Origin: Desulfobacteraceae bacterium UBA5623
Lineage (GTDB): Bacteria > Desulfobacterota > DSM-4660 > Desulfatiglandales > Desulfatiglandaceae
Direction: 5' to 3'
Length of the DNA stretch: 5,882 nucleotides
NCBI GenBank assembly: GCA_002424495.1
Contig: DIKH01000163.1
Location: 1-5,882 of the forward strand
The notes beneath the pieces are model-generated. The model saw only the letters and a program-made list of their open reading frames with translations, did no database searches and was not told the DNA's origin. Positions 1-5,769 of this stretch are shown one piece after another. Every line of letters begins with the position of its first letter. Within the stretch, counting starts at the first letter, position 1. The translations under genes and the position numbers were made by a program.

Positions 1-2310
1 CTTTAACAGGTTCACGATCCTGGTCCTTAGGAATTCCTCCATGAGCACATCGAAGAGCGTCTCGTCATATGCCAGCGCGCTTCTCTGATCCGAGGGGTAG
101 GTCGTCTCCCACGGCCTGCGCAGACTGGCGCCCAGCACCCATCTGACCCTGGAATTGTTCAGAGTATCATACACGTCATTGATTTTGGCTTTCATCATCT
201 CATTCCTTGCGATCGGACCCAATTTGTCCATAATGTCAACAAAACTATTGATGGTCTTTATATACTGGTCCGGTTTGTTCAGGTCGGCATGGGACAACGC
301 GATGCGCTCCCTTTCAATTCCGATGAGATCAAGCAGTTTTTTGATAAGCAAGACCCTGCTCCATGCATGATCAAGGCCATAGCTGTGGTGACATTCCTCA
401 GGCGGGCAGCCGATGAGCAGAAGCCCGTTTGCCCCTTCAAGAAAGGCTCGTCCCATGACAGATAGATCCAGTTGCCCGATACAACCCACCGGCAGGAGAT
501 AAAACCTGCTGTTGGAATGCATGCCTCTGATTCCAGCATGGTCTGCGGCCGCGGCCCCTCCCCAGTTACACCCATAACCCATTACCTCATTTTCATCCAG
601 CCGTTGGGCAAGGGCCGCCACCCTGGCTTCCCTCTGGGCCGTGGTGTTGTTCTGAAGCGTCAGCGCATGATAAGGACACGCGGCAGCACACGTTCCGCCT
701 CCGGTACATACCATGGGATCAACAACCCTTGGCGTGTTGCCTCCATGCCCGTCTACCGGGGCTATGCCGCCGCAGTCGCAGATCTCGCGGCAAAGACCGC
801 AGCCGGTGCACTTACTCTGATCCACCGTACATACCATGCTGGGGGCAAATAGCTTTCCTTCATTGGCAAGGCTTACGATCTCGGCGGTCTTATGTGCCGC
901 GCGGCGACCCTGACGCAGGGTTTCTTTCAGGTCACAGGGTTTCCAGGCCGAACCTGCAATAAATTTTTTGTCAAGCCCCACCTGCTCAGGCCGGACCATC
1001 TGCGGGTTCCTTTCCAGAAATTTGCCATCATCCGTATGAAGGCCCAGGATTTCCGCAACCTTTAGCTGTTCGATGCCTGGATGTCGTAGTGGAGATAGCA
1101 CGAGTTGCTCCCATCCCAATTCTTTTTCTATCTGGTCTTCAGGGTCGTTAAAGGTGATAAAACCGTCTTGAACCGTTGGCCTGATAGTACCGTCATATTG
1201 TATCCATTCAATCCCCAGTTCCCTTGATCTGATTTGCTCCGCGCTGCTCAATAGAATTTTGATCTTATTGTTGTAGAGGATAGTTACCCGTGAGAGCACA
1301 TTATGTTCCCTGATGCAGGTCGCCATGTTCCATGCGGTCCTTGCCGACAGATTGGCATAAGGACGATCCATTTCAAGGTCGTTGATCCAGAATACCACAC
1401 GATGGCCGGGTGCGCCGTGGAGCCACATGTATTCATCCATCTCGGTGTGGCAAAGGACCCTCTTTCCGTCATGACCGAAGTCCGTACCCTGATTATGCAT
1501 TTCACCATCAAGGGCCGCAATGATGGCGCCGGCCTCATAAGGCAGTGGTGGCTTATCTTTTTCAGAAGCAAACATGACAACATAATGTCCCATCACACCC
1601 CTTACCTTTTCGAGAGTACCTACTGTAATCTGTTTGACATAGGGACTTTCGTTCACCTCATTGATGATTGCCCTTAGCCGCTCGTGATAGTCCCTTTTCC
1701 CAGGATAGCTTTCATGTAGCATCCTTATCACATCTTCAGGATCATCAGTATGAATGGCTATTATTGTCTCTATCTTCTGTCTCAGGAGTTCCTGTGCCGC
1801 GGAGTAGGTGGCCATTCCGCCTCCAAGGATCATGACAGGACCTTTAAAGTCTATCCGGGTTTTTGGTGATAAAACCAGGGCGTCTAAGTATGCCGCCGAG
1901 GCGCTTATAAGCTTGGCGCTTTTTTTTGCCAGTTGCGCTGGTTCCCCTTCGTTTACCGAGGCCACATAACCTCTGATATTGACAACATCAATCTGACCTT
2001 TTTCCAGGCCGACTGATTCCAGTTCCTTCTCCAGTTTGGGCAATATAATCCGCGATTCGCACCCGGCCACTATCACACGGTTGAGATTTTTCTCCAGTAC
2101 GGTTTCCTTGATTTTTCCAATTCCCGGTAATTCACAGGGATAGGGCAGCGTCACCACATGGTTTATTTTCCGGTCATCTCCCACCATATTCTCAAGCAGA
2201 TTCAGATCCACCCTGGGGGCGATCTTACGACCGCATTCACACAAAAAGACCCCTATTTTTTTCTTATTTTCTTCGGCTATAGCGGCATTTTGATCAGCAT
2301 TATTATTCAT
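1..2310 (-). CDS. HdrA-MvhD fusion-like iron-sulfur electron-transfer protein, C-terminus cut by window edge
   Basis: The frame stays open for 770 codons from ATG at 2310 to base 1 without a stop, so the 3' end is missing. The start has an almost ideal Shine-Dalgarno (AAGGAGGTG, 2316-2324) overlapping the stop of the preceding gene. Seen in order: an HdrA N-terminal domain (residues 18-145, FLCECG at 22-27, VAGCESR at 81-87); a Rossmann-like segment (157-175, ILGGGMATYSAAQ); the rest of the thioredoxin-reductase-like domain ending in FIAGSAWKP (450-458); a two-cluster ferredoxin segment (C501, C504, C507, C511; C535, C541, C545); an MvhD domain (576-698, with C581, C610, C635, C640); and an unassigned C-terminal part from about 700. 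In the known families HdrA is the FAD electron-bifurcating subunit and MvhD the [2Fe-2S] link to hydrogenase. Here several cofactor motifs are degraded (see findings), so I infer a structural or electron-wire role rather than a proven bifurcating flavoprotein. It is the last visible gene of the operon. The closest functional parallel I can suggest is BamE/BamF. Family call is firm, function is not. Confidence 0.88.
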   Translation of the reverse strand, partial: MNNNADQNAAIAEENKKKIGVFLCECGRKIAPRVDLNLLENMVGDDRKINHVVTLPYPCELPGIGKIKETVLEKNLNRVIVAGCESRIILPKLEKELESVGLEKGQIDVVNIRGYVASVNEGEPAQLAKKSAKLISASAAYLDALVLSPKTRIDFKGPVMILGGGMATYSAAQELLRQKIETIIAIHTDDPEDVIRMLHESYPGKRDYHERLRAIINEVNESPYVKQITVGTLEKVRGVMGHYVVMFASEKDKPPLPYEAGAIIAALDGEMHNQGTDFGHDGKRVLCHTEMDEYMWLHGAPGHRVVFWINDLEMDRPYANLSARTAWNMATCIREHNVLSRVTILYNNKIKILLSSAEQIRSRELGIEWIQYDGTIRPTVQDGFITFNDPEDQIEKELGWEQLVLSPLRHPGIEQLKVAEILGLHTDDGKFLERNPQMVRPEQVGLDKKFIAGSAWKPCDLKETLRQGRRAAHKTAEIVSLANEGKLFAPSMVCTVDQSKCTGCGLCREICDCGGIAPVDGHGGNTPRVVDPMVCTGGGTCAAACPYHALTLQNNTTAQREARVAALAQRLDENEVMGYGCNWGGAAAADHAGIRGMHSNSRFYLLPVGCIGQLDLSVMGRAFLEGANGLLLIGCPPEECHHSYGLDHAWSRVLLIKKLLDLIGIERERIALSHADLNKPDQYIKTINSFVDIMDKLGPIARNEMMKAKINDVYDTLNNSRVRWVLGASLRRPWETTYPSDQRSALAYDETLFDVLMEEFLRTRIVNLLK

Positions 2311-2315
2311 AATCA

Positions 2316-2324
2316 CACCTCCTT
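2316..2324 (-). promoter_or_regulatory. Strong Shine-Dalgarno of the HdrA-MvhD gene
   Basis: Reading the minus strand, AAGGAGGTG lies 5 nt before the ATG at 2310 (GGAGG core 7 nt away) and touches the TAA stop of the upstream iron-sulfur gene (2324-2326). It is the best ribosome binding site in the operon and fixes the start of the partial HdrA-like gene. Its position at the upstream stop suggests the two genes are translationally coupled. Confidence 0.85.
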
Positions 2325-2956
2325 TAATGTGCAAAACCATGACCGGTCCGTTGAGAGATATCGCCACGGACCTTGTCAAGTCTTGTCTGCATCGCGCCTG
2401 TCGGGCAGACTGAAACGCACGAACCGCATGCAATACAAGCCTTGTTGGGAACCATATAAGGGGTGGACACGTGCTTTAAGACACCCCTTGAGCCCAAAGA
2501 AATCGCCTGCACGCCGACCACCTCAGCACACACCCGGACACACAATCCGCAGAGGATGCACTGCTCTTCGGGGTTCTTGATCTTGAATCTGGTTGACTTC
2601 AAGCCGTATTCAGCTGCAAGGGCTTTAATCTCCCTGGACGCGGGGCACTGGGCAAGAAGCATCTCAAGGACCCAGCGGCGCACATTTTTTACACGTTCTG
2701 AATCCGTGAATATCTCTACACCCTCAAACGGAGGATACATGCAGCTTACCACTACCTTGGACCAGTTCCCCTGCCTGGCCTCAACCACACAGAGCCTGCA
2801 TGCCCCGATAGGCTCCACCGCCTCGTGGTGGCAGAGGGTGGGGATGTAAATCCCCATGTTTCTGGCAGTATCAAGCACAGTCCATCCTTCTTTAGCCTGG
2901 GCTGCCGTCCCGTTGATGCTGAAGTTAATCAATTTCTTGGTATTTATTTCTTTCAT
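2324..2956 (-). CDS. NuoG/HoxU-like small iron-sulfur subunit (2Fe-2S plus two 4Fe-4S)
   Basis: This is a 210-aa protein related to the N-terminal part of NuoG, HoxU and FeFe-hydrogenase iron-sulfur domains. A plant-type [2Fe-2S] ferredoxin domain fills residues 5-85, with ligands C42, C53, C56 and C72. A short linker follows, with LAQCP around 101-105, where NuoG carries its His/Cys N5 cluster. Here only C104 remains and there is no Cx2C, so that cluster is probably absent. Two [4Fe-4S] ferredoxin motifs end the protein: C133, C136, C139, C143 (CILCGLCVRVC) and C174, C177, C180, C184 (CIACGSCVSVCP). There is no molybdopterin or H-cluster domain, so it is an electron wire and not a catalytic subunit. 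Start is ATG at 2956, with GAGGGA 5 nt upstream and 12 nt after the NuoF-like stop. I infer that it carries electrons between the NuoF-like flavoprotein and the HdrA-MvhD-like protein. BamI of benzoyl-CoA reductase is a candidate orthologue, unproven. Confidence 0.92.
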   Translation of the reverse strand: MKEINTKKLINFSINGTAAQAKEGWTVLDTARNMGIYIPTLCHHEAVEPIGACRLCVVEARQGNWSKVVVSCMYPPFEGVEIFTDSERVKNVRRWVLEMLLAQCPASREIKALAAEYGLKSTRFKIKNPEEQCILCGLCVRVCAEVVGVQAISLGSRGVLKHVSTPYMVPNKACIACGSCVSVCPTGAMQTRLDKVRGDISQRTGHGFAH

Positions 2957-2968
2957 GATGGTCCCTCT

Positions 2969-4831
2969 TTAAGATACAGTGATAGCGGAGAATTTGCACA
3001 AGTCCATACACGTGCCACATCGGGTGCATGCATTTTGGGAGATCTCATGGGGCTTTTTATCTTCTCCTGTAATGCATGCCTGGGGGCAGTTGCTCGCACA
3101 CAGCCCGCATCCGGTACATGCCTCCGAATCTATGTGAAAGGTAATAAGGTCCTTGCACACACCTGCTGGGCATCGCTTTTCAATGATATGAGCCTCATAC
3201 TCGTCACGAAAATACTCAAGAGTGGTCAACATCGGGTTCGGCGCACTTCCCCCCAGGGCGCAAAGGGCGCCATCCTGAACAGCCTTTGCCAGACTCTTCA
3301 GTTCTTCAATATCTTCCAGTGAGCCCTTTCCCTGCGCGAAGTTATCCAGAAACTCAAGCATGGCCTCCAGCCCAAGCCTGCATGGAAGGCATTTTCCGCA
3401 GGATTCCTCTTCAAGAAAACGCAGGAAATACCGGGCAACATCAACGACACAGTCCCTGTCATCCATGACGATCATGCCGCCTGAGCCCATTATTGATCCG
3501 ATCTTGGTCAGGGAATCAAAGTCTACTGATACGTCTTTAAGCTTATAGGGGATACAGCCGCCGGATGGACCGCCTGTCTGCACTGCCTTGAAAGATTTTT
3601 TGCCAGGAATCCCACCTCCGATATCTTCCACGATAGTGGAAAGTGGGACCCCCATGGGCACCTCGACAAGACCTACATTTTTGACCTTGCCCACAAGGGA
3701 GAATGCCTTGGTGCCTGTGCTGTTTGGAGGACCGATTTTCGAGAACCATTCTCCTCCATTTTCAATTATGACAGGGATGTTAGCCAATGTTTCCACATTG
3801 TTTAACACAGTGGGCCGGTCCCACAGGCCGCGTTCGACCGAGCGGATATATTTGGCCCTGGGCTCCCCTGGTTTCCCTTCTATAGATTGAAATAACGCGG
3901 TGGATTCACCGCAGACATAGGCGCCTGCGCCGCGATTGATCCGGATGTCAAATTCAAAACCTGTTCCCATGATATTTGCACCCAGAAGGCCGGCAGACCT
4001 AGCCTGTTCCATGGCGATGGTCAGGTTCTTGATTGCAAAGGGATATTCCTCCCGCACATAGATAAACCCCTGCCTGGCGCCCAGGGCGTAAGCCGCGATA
4101 ATCATCCCTTCGATAACGGAGTGAGGGTCTCCTTCCATTACGACGCAATCCATAAAAGCGCCCGGGTCCCCTTCATCGCCATTACATACCACGTATACAG
4201 GACCTGGATGTTTTTTCACCGCATCCGCTGCAGAACGCCATTTGCGACCGGTGGGAAACCCGGCCCCACCCCGGCCGCGAAGACCGGAGACCTCCACATC
4301 CTTAATAACCTGTTCCGGGGTCATGGAGGCGAATGCCTTTGCAACTGCCTGATAGGCGCCGTTTGCGATGGCGTCCTCAATGCTCAAAGGATCAATGTCT
4401 CCGACATTACGGCTTGCGATCTTTTTTTGCATCTTGTAGAATGGAATCTCCTGGGCAGACTTGTAAACCGTGCCGTTTTCACTGTAGAGCAGGCGTGAAA
4501 TCACCTCGTTATTCTTGATGGTCTTTTCCACTATTTCTTCAACATCATCCGGCTTGACTCTTGAGTAGAAAAGGCCTGACGGCTCAAGGGTGACCAAAGG
4601 GCCCTCCTTGCAGAAACCATGACAGCCTGTTTCCTTTATCAGGGGCTCAACTTTTACGGGCAGTCCTTGCTGCCGGACAGCATTCCTGAAAGCGGCGGCA
4701 ACTTTATCAGCCCCCTGTGCGCGACAGCCTGGGCCCAGGCAGACCCGCACCACCTGGCGGCCGGACTCCCTTGCCTTTCGCAGGCTGTTTTTCAATAAGT
4801 CGAGTTGTTCGATATTGGTTATTTTCTCCAT
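2969..4831 (-). CDS. nuoF: NuoF-like NADH/FMN-binding flavoprotein with N-terminal thioredoxin-like and C-terminal ferredoxin domains
   Basis: This 620-aa subunit is expected to bind FMN and exchange electrons with NAD(H) in a soluble complex. Residues 25-105 form a thioredoxin-like [2Fe-2S] domain with C31, C36, C70 and C74, as in HndB fused to HndC. The NuoF core includes GLRGRGGAGFPTGRKW (183-198, FMN/NADH site), CNGDEGDPGAF (216-226) and GAGAYVCGES (301-310). An SLBB region lies near 375-435. The N3-type [4Fe-4S] ligands are C478, C481, C484 and C524. CPAGVC (554-559) precedes two ferredoxin motifs: C572, C575, C578, C582 and C602, C605, C608, C612. This layout matches HndC/HydB/BamH-type proteins rather than respiratory complex I NuoF, which lacks the terminal domains. 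The usual Arg after GAFMD is Cys229, and the usual GEETAL is GESTAL. Start is ATG at 4831 with AAAGGAG 8 nt upstream. The gene lies 28 nt after the NuoE-like gene, its usual partner. The symbol gives the family only; no membrane complex I is implied. Confidence 0.95.
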   Translation of the reverse strand: MEKITNIEQLDLLKNSLRKARESGRQVVRVCLGPGCRAQGADKVAAAFRNAVRQQGLPVKVEPLIKETGCHGFCKEGPLVTLEPSGLFYSRVKPDDVEEIVEKTIKNNEVISRLLYSENGTVYKSAQEIPFYKMQKKIASRNVGDIDPLSIEDAIANGAYQAVAKAFASMTPEQVIKDVEVSGLRGRGGAGFPTGRKWRSAADAVKKHPGPVYVVCNGDEGDPGAFMDCVVMEGDPHSVIEGMIIAAYALGARQGFIYVREEYPFAIKNLTIAMEQARSAGLLGANIMGTGFEFDIRINRGAGAYVCGESTALFQSIEGKPGEPRAKYIRSVERGLWDRPTVLNNVETLANIPVIIENGGEWFSKIGPPNSTGTKAFSLVGKVKNVGLVEVPMGVPLSTIVEDIGGGIPGKKSFKAVQTGGPSGGCIPYKLKDVSVDFDSLTKIGSIMGSGGMIVMDDRDCVVDVARYFLRFLEEESCGKCLPCRLGLEAMLEFLDNFAQGKGSLEDIEELKSLAKAVQDGALCALGGSAPNPMLTTLEYFRDEYEAHIIEKRCPAGVCKDLITFHIDSEACTGCGLCASNCPQACITGEDKKPHEISQNACTRCGTCMDLCKFSAITVS

Positions 4832-4859
4832 GTAACATTCTCCTTTGACACAACGTAAC

Positions 4860-5315
4860 TCACAGTTTTTTTAAATATTGTCGAACATCCGCCTGGTTTG
4901 TGCTCCCGAGGTACTCATCATCTACCATAACAACCGGTGCGACTGCACAGGCGCCCGGGCAGTTAATCGTTTCAAGCGTAAAACGCATATCCTTAGTGGT
5001 GTGCTCCCTTTCTACACAGAGGTGTCTTTCCAGATCCTCGGCGATACGATCCGCCCCTTTCAGATGACATGCGGTTCCGCAACAGACCCTCACCTGGTGT
5101 TCCCCCCTGGGATTGAGACTGAAAGACCTGTAAAACGTCACAACTGACCATGCCTTGGTAACTGGCACGCCCACATGGTCACAGATAAAATTGATGTTTT
5201 CTTCAGAAATATAGCTGTATTGCGCCTGCACATCCTGAAGGAGACTTATCAGATATTGGGGCTCTCCAGGGTACTTCTCCAAAATACTGTCTATGTCTGT
5301 TGATAGTTTTTTCAC
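4860..5315 (-). CDS. nuoE: NuoE-like thioredoxin-fold [2Fe-2S] subunit
   Basis: The protein has 151 aa from the preferred GTG start and is the small [2Fe-2S] partner of the NuoF-like flavoprotein. A helical N-terminal part (ILEKYPGEPQYLISLLQDVQ) is followed by the NuoE landmark VTFYRSFSLNPRG and the thioredoxin-like domain. The four cluster ligands are present: C78 and C83 in VCCGTACHLKG, and C119 and C123 in NCPGACAVAPVV (numbered from the GTG). The usual NuoE length of about 150-170 aa fits. The GTG at 5313-5315 has AAAGGA (5324-5329) 8 nt upstream, whereas a TTG 45 nt further upstream (5360) would extend the frame by 15 codons but has no comparable ribosome site. It is the first gene of the operon, roughly 158 nt after the predicted sigma-54 start site. 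Function in NADH oxidation or formation together with NuoF is family knowledge; the complex it serves here is inferred (BamG-like is one option). Confidence 0.94.
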   Translation of the reverse strand: MKKLSTDIDSILEKYPGEPQYLISLLQDVQAQYSYISEENINFICDHVGVPVTKAWSVVTFYRSFSLNPRGEHQVRVCCGTACHLKGADRIAEDLERHLCVEREHTTKDMRFTLETINCPGACAVAPVVMVDDEYLGSTNQADVRQYLKKL

Positions 5316-5323
5316 GTATAAGA

Positions 5324-5331
5324 TCCTTTCC
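5324..5331 (-). promoter_or_regulatory. Shine-Dalgarno deciding the GTG start of the NuoE-like gene
   Basis: The minus strand reads GGAAAGGA, then 8 nt (TCTTATAC), then GTG at 5315. Spacing and sequence are good, and the codons from here give the normal NuoE N-terminus. The alternative TTG at 5360 would place this purine tract inside the coding region. Confidence 0.7.
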
Positions 5332-5366
5332 TTGCTGTGGGTTACAGGATGCCTGAACAAATGGTT

Positions 5367-5379
5367 TCACCTGAGGTGA
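5367..5379. repeat. 13-bp dyad in the leader (possible operator)
   Basis: TCACCT and AGGTGA are exact inverted arms around a single G, with GTTTCAC overlapping the left arm (5364-5370). The site lies about 100 nt downstream of the predicted start of transcription and 52 nt upstream of the GTG codon. It could be an operator for a repressor or part of a leader hairpin. Short dyads also arise by chance, so the functional call is weak. Confidence 0.35.
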
Positions 5380-5469
5380 GCTGTTAGCTATTGTCTTTTA
5401 GTTATGAGCTCAGTACTGGGATTTTTCGTTCAGGAGCGATTTTGTTTCAAAAAAAATGGTGCTTTATTT

Positions 5470-5485
5470 TGTTTCACATGAAAAG
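5470..5485. promoter_or_regulatory. GTTTCAC/GAAA dyad overlapping the transcription start (parS-like, possible operator)
   Basis: TGTTTCACATGAAAAG contains TTTCA and TGAAA as exact inverted arms around CA. It spans the predicted start site (about 5473) and runs into the -12 element of the sigma-54 promoter, a position where a bound protein would block initiation. It matches the chromosomal parS consensus TGTTTCACGTGAAACA at 13 of 16 positions, including one complete half-site. Whether it is an operator, a ParB-type site or chance is not decided by the sequence. Confidence 0.35.
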
Positions 5486-5500
5486 CAAGGGTTGCGCCAA
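5484..5500 (-). promoter_or_regulatory. Sigma-54 (-24/-12) promoter of the nuoE-like operon
   Basis: The minus strand reads TTGGCGCAACCCTTGCT, which fits the sigma-54 consensus (TGGCAC, five bases, TTGC) with a single mismatch (A to G) in the TGGCAC block. The invariant GG (-25/-24, 5498-5497) and GC (-13/-12, 5486-5485) are present with exact spacing. TTTT follows the -12 element. The start of transcription is predicted near 5473. The neighbouring Fis-type activator fragment and the upstream palindrome support this call, because sigma-54 promoters need an enhancer-bound activator. Confidence 0.85.
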
Positions 5501-5555
5501 TTGATATAACTATTTGAAAATAAGTATAATATGGCTTTAATAGAAGATTGCTTGG

Positions 5556-5617
5556 GTATGATAAATATGTTTCATTACGTTCCACATGTGGAACGTAATG
5601 AAACATATTTATCATAC
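5556..5617. repeat. Perfect 62-bp palindrome, candidate enhancer (UAS) for a sigma-54 activator
   Basis: Each 31-base half is the exact reverse complement of the other, with no loop; the centre lies between 5586 and 5587. The core is GTTCCACATGTGGAAC (5579-5594), flanked by outward TGTTTCA (5568-5574) and TGAAACA (5599-5605) boxes, then AT-rich arms. The first base pair outside is mismatched. Relative to the predicted sigma-54 start at 5473 it spans about -83 to -144, the classical enhancer interval. No U-run follows on either strand, so a terminator role is less likely. That it binds the activator encoded at the right edge is inference. Confidence 0.9.
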
Positions 5618-5663
5618 AACCTTTTGTAATTATAGGAAAAAGATGGGGTGGAGGGTTGAATGT

Positions 5664-5718
5664 TATTGTTTCACTAGAAGGTGGCTTTTTGCATGTTTCT
5701 TAACAATGTGAAACAATA
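5664..5718. repeat. 11-bp inverted repeat TATTGTTTCAC / GTGAAACAATA with 33-bp spacer
   Basis: The left arm is 5664-5674 and the right arm 5708-5718, and they are exact reverse complements. Each arm carries the TGTTTCAC half-site also present at 5470-5477. A further TGTTTC (5694-5699) inside the spacer faces GAAACA (5710-5715) at 10-bp distance. The element lies at about -191 to -245 from the predicted start and between 52 and 106 bases beyond the activator stop. It may be an auxiliary activator site; a weak hairpin at the end of the activator transcript is the alternative. Confidence 0.55.
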
Positions 5719-5769
5719 TGAACTGATTTGAAACGTAAAATGGTTTTATACTGCACTTCGTGTGTTTTC

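Larger units (their letters stand above)
5316..5769. other. Non-coding regulatory region between activator gene and nuoE-like operon
   Basis: No credible gene lies in these 454 bases. They are clearly more AT-rich than the flanking genes. The stretch holds a sigma-54 promoter, a perfect 62-bp palindrome, an 11-bp spaced inverted repeat and several GTTTCAC-like boxes. The predicted transcript start near 5473 leaves a leader of about 158 nt before the GTG. I see no strong GC-rich hairpin plus U-run that would terminate the upstream activator gene, so read-through into the operon cannot be excluded. Confidence 0.8.

Noticed and set aside
279..1677. Open frames on both strands inside the HdrA-MvhD gene
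   Set aside because: They overlap the 770-codon frame, which has clear HdrA, ferredoxin and MvhD motifs; the alternatives show none.
1..2310. In-frame selenocysteine (TGA) in the HdrA/MvhD-like gene, as known in some HdrA and BamF proteins
   Set aside because: I read all 770 codons and found no in-frame stop; the lost cysteines are replaced by Gly, Ala, Asn or Arg, not by TGA.
1..2310. HdrA-like gene as a pseudogene because of its many lost ligands
   Set aside because: The frame is uninterrupted, the start has an ideal ribosome site and non-ligand landmarks are preserved, so decay is not supported.
2158..3322. Plus-strand open frames opposite the iron-sulfur and NuoF-like genes
   Set aside because: They are antisense shadows of well-supported minus-strand genes and show no protein family features.
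5316..5360. Longer NuoE-like protein starting at TTG 5360
   Set aside because: No good ribosome binding site precedes the TTG, while GTG 5315 has GGAAAGGA at 8 nt, and the extra 15 residues are not typical of NuoE.
5377..5412. TGAGCT / AGCTCA inverted repeat in the leader as an attenuator or riboswitch
   Set aside because: Only 6 bp with a 24-nt loop, and no conserved riboswitch core is recognisable.
5430..5615. 61-aa minus-strand open frame in the intergenic region
   Set aside because: Its N-terminal part is the left-to-right palindrome itself, it covers the sigma-54 promoter, has no convincing ribosome site and resembles no protein I know.
5556..5617. Palindrome as a factor-independent terminator of the activator gene
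   Set aside because: Its stem is AT-rich and no U-run follows on either strand; it is also about 150 bp from the activator stop and at the classical enhancer distance.
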